Assembly (NCBI GenBank): GCA_937944485.1
Contig: CALDYU010000006.1
Coordinates: 62,001 to 126,000, forward strand
Length of the DNA: 64,000 nt
Direction: 5' to 3'
From: an uncultured Flavobacteriaceae bacterium
GTDB taxonomy: Bacteria > Bacteroidota > Bacteroidia > Flavobacteriales > Flavobacteriaceae
The position numbers and the translations under genes are program-made. The notes beneath the pieces are model-generated. The model ran no database searches. It was not told the origin of the DNA and saw only the letters and a program-made list of their open reading frames with translations. How positions within the stretch are numbered: the first letter of the stretch is position 1; each line of letters starts with the position of its first letter. Below, in pieces: positions 27,007 through 36,259 of the stretch.

Positions 27007-27906
27007 TTAAAAAGAATTTCCTTGGTATTTCTTTGCTCTATAATCGCTTGGTGAAACTCCTACGTGTCTTTTGAAATATTTTACAAAATAAGAAGCATCT
27101 TCAAAGCCTAAACGATACAGCACTTCACTAATTTGCAAGCTTGTAAATTGCAATAAACGCTTTGCTTCTAAAATAATACGATCTGCAATAAGCTGAGAAG
27201 GAGATTTACCTACCTGATTCTTTGTAATATTCGCTAAAGTTTTCGAAGAAATATGCATTGCTTCAGCATAAGCTTGCACTGATGTACACTGGTTATAATG
27301 CGCTTCTAGTAAATCTTTAAAGGTGTAATACTGCAATTCATAGGTATTCGTTAATTCAATCTTGTTTTTGGTTTCGGCTCTACGAATACGCTCTAAATTA
27401 ATCAAGAAAGATTTGAGCAGGTAGCGCATAACATCTTCAGAGCCAAAATTATTAGGTTGCTCTAATTCTTGTTGCATCAACGAAATATAAGTACTACCTA
27501 CATAGGCCATTTTATGATCCATTTCATAACATGAACTTTGACCTGTATTAAAGAGATGATACTTTAAAAACATATCGACATCAGAATGCATAAAAAAACT
27601 TTCATTAAAATGGATCAACCAACCGGGAGTATTTAAATTTTCATCAAATGCATGTATTTGATCTTTATTAATAAAAAGAACCGTATTTTTTTTGATATCT
27701 AAACATTCAAAATCAACGATATGAGAGCCCCCTGCATCAAAAAACCAAATAACTTGATAATAACTATGCGAGTGAGGAACTGCTGCCTTGAGACCACTTT
27801 TCTTCCGATAACTCTTCAAATCATATACCTGAAATTGTAGTTTTTCGGGATGCGCTTTGTGTAGATGGTATTTTTCTATTTTTTGTTTGGAATCTTTCAT
27901 AAACAT
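27007..27906 (-). CDS. AraC family transcriptional regulator
   Basis: 299 residues. The N-terminal half (about 30-180) is a cupin-like sensor (PHSHSYYQVIWFFDAGGSHIVDF), and the C-terminal 100 residues carry two helix-turn-helix units typical of AraC: SVQAYAEAMHISSKTLANITK and ISEVLYRLGFEDASYFVKYFKRHVGVSPSDYR. It lies 11 bases downstream of the amine oxidase gene on the same strand and very likely controls that cluster. The ligand is unknown. Confidence 0.9.
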   Translation of the reverse strand: MFMKDSKQKIEKYHLHKAHPEKLQFQVYDLKSYRKKSGLKAAVPHSHSYYQVIWFFDAGGSHIVDFECLDIKKNTVLFINKDQIHAFDENLNTPGWLIHFNESFFMHSDVDMFLKYHLFNTGQSSCYEMDHKMAYVGSTYISLMQQELEQPNNFGSEDVMRYLLKSFLINLERIRRAETKNKIELTNTYELQYYTFKDLLEAHYNQCTSVQAYAEAMHISSKTLANITKNQVGKSPSQLIADRIILEAKRLLQFTSLQISEVLYRLGFEDASYFVKYFKRHVGVSPSDYRAKKYQGNSF

Positions 27907-27917
27907 CAGATAAAAAA

Positions 27918-28979
27918 TTAGTCGGAATTATTTCGATTACTCACAACTTTCTTGGCTGCAATAAGTCCAGTATAAATAGCACCATCCATATATCCACCAT
28001 AAACAGGGGATGTCTCTGCTCCAGAAAAAAATAATTTATCCTTCATGTACATTTTCGAAAATACTGGATTGCCGTAAGACGGACTCATATACACTGATTT
28101 TAATCGCTCACAACTGGTATTGCAATCTTGTGACCAATCCTTTTCTTCGTAGGTCAAATATTCCAAAACTTGTTCTCCCAAATATTTAACTAGATAATCT
28201 AAAATACGTTTCTTACGTTCTTCTGAACTGTAGTCTCGCAAAGCCTCGTTTATAAAACCCATTAAGGCGAAATTAGCATCTTCACTATTGCTATGATCAT
28301 AAAGTTCGGTTACCTCCCCTACCTGCCCGATGACGGTACCCGATAAGTTTTTTTCACGCCAAAAAGGTTTTTTAAAAGTCATACCTACTTTCATGGCGTT
28401 ACTCATCCATGTATGGGTGCTATCCATTTCACGCTGGACTACTTCAGACAACTCGGGGGTGAAGGTAATACGTGTTGCTATTTTCGGGGGGATGGTAATT
28501 ATCACTTTTTCAGCTCTATAATCTCCTTTATCCGTTGTAATCATTAAAGTATTACCCTGCTCGGAAATACCTGATACTGCCGTTTCAAGACATATTTTAT
28601 TTTTTACCGGTTCTGAAAGCTTTTCAATTAGTGCAGATGAACTACCAGAAACTCGATAGGCAGATGGCGCATTTGGGTCACTTTCAAAATAATGAGCAGG
28701 TGCCATTGTACTATATACTAAAACGTTCTGCCCTTTGTTATACTGATGAAATTTAGAAAGTCCTAATTCTTCTACAAATTGCAAAACGTTGTGATGATGT
28801 GTTTGAAACCAAGTGGCGCCAAAATCTATACCATCGTTAGTGAAAATACGCCCCCCTAATCGATCTCTCGACTCCAGAATAACAAAATCTGTTTCTCCCA
28901 TCTTCGCTAGTTGATAGGCAGTAGTAAGTCCTGAGAGTCCGGCACCAACGATAATATATTTTGAAAATGACGCTTTCAT
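27918..28979 (-). CDS. Flavin-containing amine oxidase
   Basis: 353 residues. The N-terminal FAD dinucleotide-binding motif is VGAGLSGLTTAYQL (about 11-24) with the ribose-binding acid in ILESRDRLGGR. The C-terminal FAD motif GNPVFSKMY ... LFFSGAETSPVYGGYMDGAI closes the cofactor site as in monoamine oxidases. It is shorter than typical MAOs (about 430-520 residues), so the substrate domain is reduced. The AhpD-like gene ends 3 bases upstream and the SDR gene lies beyond, so a small oxidative pathway is likely. Confidence 0.88.
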   Translation of the reverse strand: MKASFSKYIIVGAGLSGLTTAYQLAKMGETDFVILESRDRLGGRIFTNDGIDFGATWFQTHHHNVLQFVEELGLSKFHQYNKGQNVLVYSTMAPAHYFESDPNAPSAYRVSGSSSALIEKLSEPVKNKICLETAVSGISEQGNTLMITTDKGDYRAEKVIITIPPKIATRITFTPELSEVVQREMDSTHTWMSNAMKVGMTFKKPFWREKNLSGTVIGQVGEVTELYDHSNSEDANFALMGFINEALRDYSSEERKKRILDYLVKYLGEQVLEYLTYEEKDWSQDCNTSCERLKSVYMSPSYGNPVFSKMYMKDKLFFSGAETSPVYGGYMDGAIYTGLIAAKKVVSNRNNSD

Positions 28980-28982
28980 GAT

Positions 28983-29282
28983 TTACATTAAATGCGTACC
29001 ATGTACCACTGCAGCTCCGGCGCGTAAAGCGGCCGCCACAAAAGTAACTTCTGCTAACTCTTCGTTCGTTGCCCCTGCATCAATAGCATGCTTTTTATGT
29101 ATTTCTAAGCAGTACGGACATTGCGTAGTCAAAGCTACAGCAATTGCTATTAATTCTTTGTTCTTTTTAGAAATTGCTCCATCAGCTAAAGCAATACTAT
29201 CTAAAGCCTGAAATGCTTTCATAGCTTCATTCGCGTTTTTCCCTAAATTGGGTAGCGCCTTTAAATTATTCATATCATACAT
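28983..29282 (-). CDS. Carboxymuconolactone decarboxylase / AhpD-like protein
   Basis: 99 residues of the AhpD-like CMD fold with the redox pair and proton-relay His in CPYCLEIHKKHA (about 54-65). Such proteins act as alkylhydroperoxidases or thiol oxidoreductases. In this cluster it could handle the peroxide released by the amine oxidase encoded immediately downstream (3-base gap); that role is inference. Confidence 0.87.
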   Translation of the reverse strand: MYDMNNLKALPNLGKNANEAMKAFQALDSIALADGAISKKNKELIAIAVALTTQCPYCLEIHKKHAIDAGATNEELAEVTFVAAALRAGAAVVHGTHLM

Positions 29283-29304
29283 AATCGACTCTTTTTTTTA
29301 CAAG

Positions 29305-29337
29305 TAAGAAGCATATCGGAAATCGATATGCTTCTTA
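29305..29337. promoter_or_regulatory. Perfect 14-bp hairpin between the SDR and AhpD-like genes
   Basis: TAAGAAGCATATCG / CGATATGCTTCTTA around a 5-base loop. On the minus strand, the direction of the operon, no T-run follows, so it is not a standard terminator; on the plus strand only TTTATTATT follows. It may be a processing or mRNA-stability element that gives the SDR cistron a different dose from the genes beyond it. Confidence 0.5.
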
Positions 29338-29353
29338 AAGTTTATTATTAGCA

Positions 29354-30103
29354 TTAGTTTCTACCCGACATCACACCGCCATCGGTATCCCAAATTGCTC
29401 CGGTAACCCATGATGCTTCATCAGAAAGTAAAAATGAAATTGTATTTGCTACATCTTCAGGTTTTCCATATCTGCCAATCGGATGAAAACCATGAAAACC
29501 TTGTAGGGCTTCATGCGCCTCTTCTTTCCCACCAAAAACGCTATCATAAACAGGTGTTTGAACAACAGCTGGTGAAACAGCATTCACACGAATTTTATGG
29601 TCAGCGAGCTCCATAGCTAAATGTTGTGTTAGCGAATGTAATCCTGCCTTCTGCATGGAGTAAGCTGAAGAAGGTGTTGCTTTAACAGCTTGTTTCGCCC
29701 ACATTGAGCCTACGTTTACAATAGCTCCGCCTTCTGTAGCCGCCATTTTTTTTGCGGCCGTTTGAGTAATAAAAAAGAACCCTCTATTCAAGTTCATATA
29801 AGAATCATAATCTGAAACACTATGATCTAAAAAGGGTTTTGGTCCAAAAATTCCTGAAGCATTTACCAAATAATCAAGATTGTCCCATCCGTTGATCGTA
29901 TTATTTAAAGCTTCCATTTCACCGCTATTGGTAATATCTACCCTATGTGTTGTTAAATTTCCCGAAGCAGTGTTCTTAAACCTCGTTAACTTAGAATCAT
30001 TGGTACCCACAACGTGCACCTCATGTCCTTGATTTAATAAATTCTCGGCAGTAGCCTTACCTATACCACTACTACCACCTATAATTAATGCTCTTTTACT
30101 CAT
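29354..30103 (-). CDS. SDR family oxidoreductase
   Basis: 249 residues with all classical short-chain dehydrogenase motifs: cofactor loop GGSSGIGKA (about 9-17), NASG (about 81-84), catalytic Ser in VGSM, YSMQK (Tyr/Lys) and the closing glycine in [12 protein letters not shown]. It is probably the first gene of the amine-oxidase cluster and would oxidise or reduce an alcohol/carbonyl pair with NAD(P). Substrate unknown. Confidence 0.92.
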   Translation of the reverse strand: MSKRALIIGGSSGIGKATAENLLNQGHEVHVVGTNDSKLTRFKNTASGNLTTHRVDITNSGEMEALNNTINGWDNLDYLVNASGIFGPKPFLDHSVSDYDSYMNLNRGFFFITQTAAKKMAATEGGAIVNVGSMWAKQAVKATPSSAYSMQKAGLHSLTQHLAMELADHKIRVNAVSPAVVQTPVYDSVFGGKEEAHEALQGFHGFHPIGRYGKPEDVANTISFLLSDEASWVTGAIWDTDGGVMSGRN

Positions 30104-30260
30104 AATTCTATTTTTTTAAATGATGGGGCAAAGTTATTCTGATCTCGAAACGAATTATAGTTCAAAACGGAGAATGACTGGTAATTTTCGGAAACAATGG
30201 AGATAGCTTCTTGTTTAACATAACTCACTTCGTTAAATAGAATACCTTTATATTTATTAT

Positions 30261-30665
30261 ATGACGAACAACTTCAGGATTTCTATTCAACTTCAGTTAG
30301 GCATCTCTTCGCTAATAGTCATTGGTGCAGGTTTTTTATACGGGGCCAACCCGAGTGTCCTCTTTCCGATAGTATTTGGATTTGACGTGGAACATTTAGA
30401 CTTAAAAAATATATTGAGAGCTATAATGGGTCTCTATGTTGCCTTTGGGAGCTATTGGATGTTTGGCGTTTTCAAATCAAAACACACCTATTTCGCCCTA
30501 ATATCGAATGTATTGTTTATGGCAGGATTGGCTTTCGGTCGTTTGGTAAGCACCTTCATTGATGGGGTCTCCGCTCCATTCATCGTGGGACTTCTATTAG
30601 AGTGTATATTTCTTTGCTGGGGTTGGTATAATTTAAAAGCATACAAGCTATCAAAAGAAACTTAG
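30261..30665 (+). CDS. DUF4345 family membrane protein
   Basis: 134 residues with four hydrophobic segments and the family hallmark around LKNILRAIMGLYVAFGSYWMFGVF (about 48-71). DUF4345 proteins are small inner-membrane proteins of unknown role. The stop codon lies inside the conserved start region of the following VOC gene. Confidence 0.85.
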   Translation: MTNNFRISIQLQLGISSLIVIGAGFLYGANPSVLFPIVFGFDVEHLDLKNILRAIMGLYVAFGSYWMFGVFKSKHTYFALISNVLFMAGLAFGRLVSTFIDGVSAPFIVGLLLECIFLCWGWYNLKAYKLSKET

Positions 30666-30703
30666 ATCATATCGTATATGCCGTTAAGGATTTAGATCTC
30701 GCA

Positions 30704-31279
30704 ATGAGCGAATTCACTAAATTGTTAGGAGTTGCACCTATATTTGGCGGCATTCATCTAACTTTTGGAACCAAAAATGCACTTATCAATCTTGGCAATC
30801 AAACTTATTTAGAGTTACTAGCAACAGATATAGAAAACAAACGCATAGCCCCACCCCGATGGATGGGCGTTGATGTTCTCACAAAAGACCAAATTACCCG
30901 ATGGGCTTTAAAATCAAATACCTTAAATACAGACGGTGCCTTATTAAAAAAGTACCATAAACATATGGGGAACATTCGCTCGGGCTCAAGAAATATTAGT
31001 GATGCCCTTCAATTGCAATGGCAACTAACGATGCCATTACCCAAACCCGAAGTTGAAATACTACCCTTCTTTTTAGATTGGAATTTTTCTGAAAAACACC
31101 CTACCGAATTGCTACCAGATATGGGTTGTGAGCTTCTTGATTTTTACGCCACCCACCCCAATCCGAAATCCTTCGAAGCCGTATTTAAAAAAATACAATT
31201 CCCAATTAAAATTCAAAAAAGCGATACTATTCGCCTAAAAGCCAGAATAAAAACTCCAAATGGAATTGTTTCCGTTTAA
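30704..31279 (+). CDS. VOC family protein (glyoxalase_3-like); start uncertain
   Basis: 191 residues from the first canonical ATG at 30704. The VOC N-terminus, however, continues upstream in the same frame: LDHIVYAVKDLDLA is encoded from 30662 and is exactly where family members begin. The open frame reaches back to 30632 but contains no ATG, GTG or TTG, only ATA (30641) and ATC (30650). Either a rare start codon is used with coupling to the overlapping DUF4345 gene, or an original ATG was lost. The rest (NLGNQTYLELLA, LDWNFSEKHP) is intact. No substrate can be named. Confidence 0.75.
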   Translation: MSEFTKLLGVAPIFGGIHLTFGTKNALINLGNQTYLELLATDIENKRIAPPRWMGVDVLTKDQITRWALKSNTLNTDGALLKKYHKHMGNIRSGSRNISDALQLQWQLTMPLPKPEVEILPFFLDWNFSEKHPTELLPDMGCELLDFYATHPNPKSFEAVFKKIQFPIKIQKSDTIRLKARIKTPNGIVSV

Positions 31280-31334
31280 TGAGACAACCATATCATAAGC
31301 CCACATTTAGATCATATTATTCTCGCGCTTTTGT

Positions 31335-31342
31335 TACTTTTG
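31335..31342 (+). promoter_or_regulatory. Promoter -7 box of the MMPL transporter gene
   Basis: TACTTTTG matches TAnnTTTG and lies 30 bases before the ATG at 31372. No convincing -33 element is visible. Confidence 0.4.
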
Positions 31343-31371
31343 CCTCTTTATCATAAGCCTAATTAAGCGGC

Positions 31372-33615
31372 ATGCAAAAACTCTTTTCCCTCAAAAAAAC
31401 AATTATATATTTTTTCGCCTTATTAGGACTGGGATCTTTATTTCTAGTAGGCAATCTTCGATTTGCTTTTGACTTTAGTCATTTCTTCCCTGAAGGAGAT
31501 GAAGATCTCCTCTTTTATCAGAATTTTATAAAAGATTTTGGTACAGATGACAACTTTTTACTTATCGCTATTGAACGTGATGAAACAGTATTCAATGAGG
31601 ACTTTCTAAAACGTTTCGACTCTTTTTCGAAAGATGCCAAGAACTTTCCTTACGTTACTGAAAATCAATCATTAACAACTTTATTTTATCCATTAAAATC
31701 AGCTCTAGGTTATACTCGAATGCCTATTATTCATATAAACGACAGCTTGAGATACGTCAATGATTGGAGAAAAATTCAAGAAGATGACATCTTCATAAAC
31801 AACTTAATTGATGACAACGCCACTTCGCTAGTGCTTGTTTTAGAAACTGTCAATGACTTGAACTATGACCAAAGTATCGAATTACTTACGGCTGTTAGAA
31901 CACGATTAAAAATAGCCGAATTTGAGGACTATCATATGTTGGGGAGAGCATTTTTTTATGAATCATTAATCAATATGCAACGCCGCGAATTTATGATCAC
32001 CACTACGGCTTCTAGCATTTTAATTGTATTGATCCTTTTTCTTGTTTATCGCAGAATTACAGTGGTAGTTTTATCACTTTTTTCGATACTCCTTTCCCTT
32101 TTATTATTTATGGGTCTCTTATCACTTTTAGAAATTGAACTAACGGTATTGGCCGCATTTTACCCTATTTTACTATTAATCGTAGGTACTTCTGATGTCA
32201 TTCATATCATGGACGATTACCTTGGCAAATTAAAGAAAGGCCTTGCCAAAGAAGTAGCTATGCGCCTAACTTTAAAAGAAGTAGGGGTTTCTACCTTACT
32301 CACTTCTATAACTACGGCTATAGGTTTTGGCTCCTTACTAACTTCGAAATCAACCAGTGTGAGTGGTTTTGGATTTAATGCCGCACTTGGTGTTTTAACT
32401 ACTTTTATTACCGTTCTTTTCTTTACTTGCGCCGTTTTACTTTTACTTGATAAAAAATATCTATTACCCAAAAAAGAACGCCCGAATACATGGGTAAAAA
32501 CATTAATAAGCACGAGCAAATTCACGAAAAAAAACCCTCGAAGTATTCTAACCGGAAGCCTTCTTTTTGGTATTATTTGCCTAGTAGGTATGACGAAGAT
32601 CAATACCAATTATCAAATTAAGAACAGTTTTCCCGTGAATAGTAAAATTGCCAATGACTTTGATTTTTTTCAAAAAAAATACGCAGGTTTCAGACCTTTA
32701 GAAGTCGCCGTGCAAGCACAAGGTACTAGTAAAATAACAGATTTTTCAGTTGTAAAAGAAATTGAAAAGGTTGTGCAGTACATGAAATCTTTTCCTGAAA
32801 TACGCAATGTTCAATCGGCTAATGCATTTTACAAAGGACTTCACAAAGCAAATAATCTCAATCGCTCTGACTATTTTACTTTACCCAATGACCAAAAAAC
32901 CTTTAATACCTATCAAAAAGAAGTACATCGGTTTGCCCGAAGGCAGTTTTACAAATTTGTAGATTCGACGGCCACTAAATCGCGCATATCTTCCAAGGTA
33001 TTAGATGTAGGACTTGATAGTATTACAAGGGTCTATGATGATTTAGATACTTTCTTGGCAACAAAAATTGATACGAGTCTGGTTACATTTAAACTTACGG
33101 GCACAGGTATCTTACTCGATAAGAACTCTTTTTATGTAAGAGAAAGTCTGATTAACGGACTCTTAATGGGAACTTTGCTAGTCGCAATTATTATGGCCCT
33201 TTTATTTAAAAATTTAAAACTTCTAGTCATATCTATACTTCCGAATATATTACCCCTTTTATTTGCAGCAGCATTATTGGGCTTTTTAGGCATACCCCTT
33301 GAGGCAACTATTTCAGTAGTTTTTGCTATTGTCTTCGGGATTGCCGTAGATGATACCATTCATTTCTTAGGACGCTATAAGGTGGGTATTTCACAAGGAT
33401 TGACGCAAGAGGAAGCGCTGAAAATTACCTTTCTTGAAACAGGAAGAGCCCTAGTGATTACAACCCTTTCCTTATTTTTTGGTTTTTTAATTCTATTATT
33501 TTCCATTCATCAACCAAGCGTAACCATAGGCCTTCTCGTCAGTGTCACGCTTTTAACAGCGCTGATTTTAGATTTACTATTATTACCTGTACTAATTCGT
33601 AAACTACTCAAATAG
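31372..33615 (+). CDS. MMPL/RND superfamily transporter
   Basis: 747 residues with the RND-like internal duplication: one N-terminal membrane segment, a periplasmic loop (about 32-205), five membrane segments (about 210-365), then segment 7, a second loop (about 405-590) and five more (about 595-745). Conserved membrane motifs include LIVGTSDVIHIMDDY in the first half and AIVFGIAVDDTIHFLGRY in the second, each with the Asp of the proton path. Such proteins export lipids or hopanoids. It probably is a single-gene transcript. Confidence 0.9.
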   Translation: MQKLFSLKKTIIYFFALLGLGSLFLVGNLRFAFDFSHFFPEGDEDLLFYQNFIKDFGTDDNFLLIAIERDETVFNEDFLKRFDSFSKDAKNFPYVTENQSLTTLFYPLKSALGYTRMPIIHINDSLRYVNDWRKIQEDDIFINNLIDDNATSLVLVLETVNDLNYDQSIELLTAVRTRLKIAEFEDYHMLGRAFFYESLINMQRREFMITTTASSILIVLILFLVYRRITVVVLSLFSILLSLLLFMGLLSLLEIELTVLAAFYPILLLIVGTSDVIHIMDDYLGKLKKGLAKEVAMRLTLKEVGVSTLLTSITTAIGFGSLLTSKSTSVSGFGFNAALGVLTTFITVLFFTCAVLLLLDKKYLLPKKERPNTWVKTLISTSKFTKKNPRSILTGSLLFGIICLVGMTKINTNYQIKNSFPVNSKIANDFDFFQKKYAGFRPLEVAVQAQGTSKITDFSVVKEIEKVVQYMKSFPEIRNVQSANAFYKGLHKANNLNRSDYFTLPNDQKTFNTYQKEVHRFARRQFYKFVDSTATKSRISSKVLDVGLDSITRVYDDLDTFLATKIDTSLVTFKLTGTGILLDKNSFYVRESLINGLLMGTLLVAIIMALLFKNLKLLVISILPNILPLLFAAALLGFLGIPLEATISVVFAIVFGIAVDDTIHFLGRYKVGISQGLTQEEALKITFLETGRALVITTLSLFFGFLILLFSIHQPSVTIGLLVSVTLLTALILDLLLLPVLIRKLLK

Positions 33616-33665
33616 CATCTCTTATTTCTTTTAGGTAATTATAGAATTTAACCAAAGTATGTTAA

Positions 33666-33806
33666 ATGTTTGAATCAGATACAGATGTTAATCCTTGGCA
33701 CATTGAGGTTCATAAAATTACCGTAGAACGAAAAAGTACTAGATTAAGAAAAAGGCAAGCAGTTTTTGATTTACTTTTAACAATCGTAAATAACCCTAAT
33801 CTATGA
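33666..33806 (+). CDS. Small ORF (46 aa) translationally coupled to the LETM1-related gene
   Basis: ATG at 33666, 46 codons, stop TGA at 33804-33806 overlapping the ATG of the next gene as ATGA. The product is hydrophilic with a basic centre (ERKSTRLRKR) and a hydrophobic C-terminal helix (AVFDLLLTIVNN). The overlap, the correct strand and the absence of another leader favour a real coding or leader ORF. It is too short for family recognition. Confidence 0.55.
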   Translation: MFESDTDVNPWHIEVHKITVERKSTRLRKRQAVFDLLLTIVNNPNL

Positions 33807-34993
33807 ACCCTTCCGCTTCAGGCTGGATTAACAAATTTGGCGAGGTAGTACGCAATCATTTAGATTCGTATCAAAACTTTGCAGCGATTTATAGAGACCT
33901 AAAAAAAACTGGTTTTGTTTATGGTATTAACATCAAAACATCGCGATACATAAGCCCAGAACATGAATTATCTGAAGATGAAAAGGCCAAAATAAATTTA
34001 CTTTCCGCACTGTACCATACCTACATCCTCGAAGAAGATTCGAATTTTGAGACTTTTTTAGAACGCATATTTCAGTTTTATCAAGATTTAGGAATCAATC
34101 AAATTTCATTTTTCAATAAAATTTTAACAGGCTCGAAAACGGCGGCCCAGTTAGAAAAACTTATAGATTCTCGGGTGTACCTCAAAGACAATTTAATTAG
34201 CAAGAATTTTAATAGCATAATTACGAATTCGCTTCTTTTTGTTGATGTTCTAACCTTTAAGCGTTATTTGAATAATCCTGATGCCATTAGAGCGCATGCC
34301 CAAAACCTTGAATATATTGCTATCAATGTGACCTATCATGCCTTAAGTTCTAAAGAAAAAAATAAGAATGACGAGCGCTTAGCACAGTTATTTGCAGCGT
34401 CATTGACATTTATCGATACTGAAGCGGCGCGTTTTGATGGCTCGTATAGAAGAAAGCTGATCTCAAATTACTCCATTTGGGAGAATCAGTATTTTTTAGA
34501 TATGGCTTGTCTTGCCGTTTGGGAAGATGAATCTTTAGAATATAAGGAGTCTCATTTTATTTTGGGCATTGGTGCCGATTTAGGTTTTGACGAAAAAACA
34601 ATTCTTCGAGCTCTAGATGAAATTAGTTATTTTTTTGAAAAAAATGCGGCCAGTATTCCTTTTCTAAACAGCAAAAATTTAGCCTTGCAATTTTATGGCA
34701 GCATGTCAAAAATTGTAAATAAGTTAATATTACGGAATAGCAAAAGGCTACAAAAAGAACTTTCAGAGAGTAAAGAATTGGTAGCCTTACTTTCGAAATC
34801 AGCGATACAAGATTTAGACAAAGAGGAAAAGAAAAAAGTGCAAAATCAATTAATAGATATTTTTAAAACCATTCCTTCATTGGCAATTTTCATGTTGCCA
34901 GGCGGAGCCGTTTTACTACCTATATTTATCAAATTAATTCCGAAATTACTTCCTTCATCTTTTGACGAAAATCGACTAAACAAAGAAAGCTAA
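33803..34993 (+). CDS. LETM1-related biofilm-associated protein
   Basis: 396 residues, mostly helical, matching a family found in Flavobacteriia: N-terminal block SGWINKFGEVV, the FVYGINI and ISPEHELSEDEKAKINLLSALYHTY segments, and a C-terminal LETM1-like domain (about 345-390) with the hydrophobic stretch FKTIPSLAIFMLPGGAVLLP followed by IKLIPKLLPSSF. LETM1 proteins concern ion homeostasis at membranes in mitochondria; in these bacteria a link to biofilms is only by name. The start overlaps a 46-codon ORF by four bases. Confidence 0.88.
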   Translation: MNPSASGWINKFGEVVRNHLDSYQNFAAIYRDLKKTGFVYGINIKTSRYISPEHELSEDEKAKINLLSALYHTYILEEDSNFETFLERIFQFYQDLGINQISFFNKILTGSKTAAQLEKLIDSRVYLKDNLISKNFNSIITNSLLFVDVLTFKRYLNNPDAIRAHAQNLEYIAINVTYHALSSKEKNKNDERLAQLFAASLTFIDTEAARFDGSYRRKLISNYSIWENQYFLDMACLAVWEDESLEYKESHFILGIGADLGFDEKTILRALDEISYFFEKNAASIPFLNSKNLALQFYGSMSKIVNKLILRNSKRLQKELSESKELVALLSKSAIQDLDKEEKKKVQNQLIDIFKTIPSLAIFMLPGGAVLLPIFIKLIPKLLPSSFDENRLNKES

Positions 34994-35126
34994 AGCGTTA
35001 TTTTTTTACGTATCTTCGGGGTGGTACTAAAAAGGTCTTAACAATCCCAAAAAAGCTATAAATTAGCAGTATAAGAAAAATCTATAGTTATATTTAAATA
35101 ATTGTATATCATTATTTTAACTTCAT

Positions 35127-35882
35127 TTACTCCAACCATAACTTGAAATCTCGAACTCTTTCTCTACTTACGATGATTTCTTGTTCAGAATATCGATTTA
35201 GTTTAATTTGAAGACGCGAATTAGTGTACGATATGATGTCATTAATATGATTGATATTGATATAAAATTTTCGACTAACTCTGAAGAAAATTTTAGGTTC
35301 CAATTCATCTTCTAAATTTTCTAAAGTGGTGTCTAACAAATAATTTCTTCCGTCAGAAGTCGCGGCATACGTACCCTTATTTTCACTATAAAAACATTCC
35401 ACTTCTTCTGCATTTATAATTTTTAAATGCTGCCCTACCTTTGTTGTAAATCTCTTTTTATATTCTCGCTCTACAGGGTTGACTAATAACTTTTTAATAT
35501 CATTAAAATCTAATGCCAGTTTTTGTGGCTCTGGTTTTAAAGTCTTGTACTTTTTAACAGCAAGCTCTAACTCTTCATCATCAATTGGTTTTAGCAAATA
35601 ATCAATGCTATTTAATTTAAAAGCCTGCAGGGCATACTCATCATAAGCCGTTGTAAATATTATGGCACTCTTTACCTCTACCACATCAAATATTTCAAAA
35701 GACAGTCCGTCAGAGAGCTGAATGTCTAAGAAGATCAAATCAGGATGTTCATTATTTTGAAACCAGTTAATCGATTCTTCAACGGAATGTAACATTACTG
35801 AAACCACCACACCTAAATCTTCCAAAAGTCGCGAAAGCCTTCTAGCTGCGGGTTTTTCATCTTCTATTATGATTATTTGCAT
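35127..35882 (-). CDS. LytTR family response regulator
   Basis: 251 residues. Receiver domain (about 1-118) with acidic pocket EDE (7-9), phospho-acceptor Asp 53 (FLDIQLSDG), Thr in FTTAYDE and Lys in LLKPID. LytTR DNA-binding domain (about 145-251) with KRFTTKVGQHLKII and FFRVSRKFYININHI. It is the partner of the histidine kinase at 37417-38760 and the last gene after four 2TM genes. LytTR proteins bind two direct repeats about 21 bp apart; exactly such sites stand upstream of this transcript and three other genes in the window. Confidence 0.93.
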   Translation of the reverse strand: MQIIIIEDEKPAARRLSRLLEDLGVVVSVMLHSVEESINWFQNNEHPDLIFLDIQLSDGLSFEIFDVVEVKSAIIFTTAYDEYALQAFKLNSIDYLLKPIDDEELELAVKKYKTLKPEPQKLALDFNDIKKLLVNPVEREYKKRFTTKVGQHLKIINAEEVECFYSENKGTYAATSDGRNYLLDTTLENLEDELEPKIFFRVSRKFYININHINDIISYTNSRLQIKLNRYSEQEIIVSRERVRDFKLWLE

Positions 35883-35918
35883 AGTGAATTGGTTTTTATA
35901 GGCTCTGCTCGAGGTAGT

Positions 35919-36245
35919 TTATTGCTTATTCATGTATTTTTTAATCTGACGTTCTTCCCAAGCTTTACCAAGAAAAGGATTTTTTCCAAATACACTTATT
36001 CCATGAACAACAAGGAATATCCCCCAAATGATAGGGGTTCCGAAAACATTCCAATCAATCCAATTTAAATAGTCTGAATTCTGGAATATCGTATTATCGA
36101 TTGACATAAACCTGCCTCTTGCCAATAGCACCACTAGATTTACGATCAGGTACGCGGCTAAATGTCCATAAAATCCTTTGATGTCGTCAACTCGTTTGCG
36201 AGCTCTTTCATAAGACGTTAGCGTTTCTTTATTTTTTGATTGCAT
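35919..36245 (-). CDS. 2TM domain protein (paralogue 4)
   Basis: 108 residues: a basic N-terminal helix (YERARKRVDDIKGFYGH), two membrane segments (about 30-47 and 70-92), and the family C-terminus FGKNPFLGKAWEERQIKKY. The 2TM domain is known as an accessory of LytTR-type histidine kinases. The first 89 bases are identical, apart from one base, to the neighbouring paralogue. 36 bases separate it from the regulator gene. Confidence 0.88.
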   Translation of the reverse strand: MQSKNKETLTSYERARKRVDDIKGFYGHLAAYLIVNLVVLLARGRFMSIDNTIFQNSDYLNWIDWNVFGTPIIWGIFLVVHGISVFGKNPFLGKAWEERQIKKYMNKQ

Positions 36246-36259
36246 AATGAAAATTGTGA

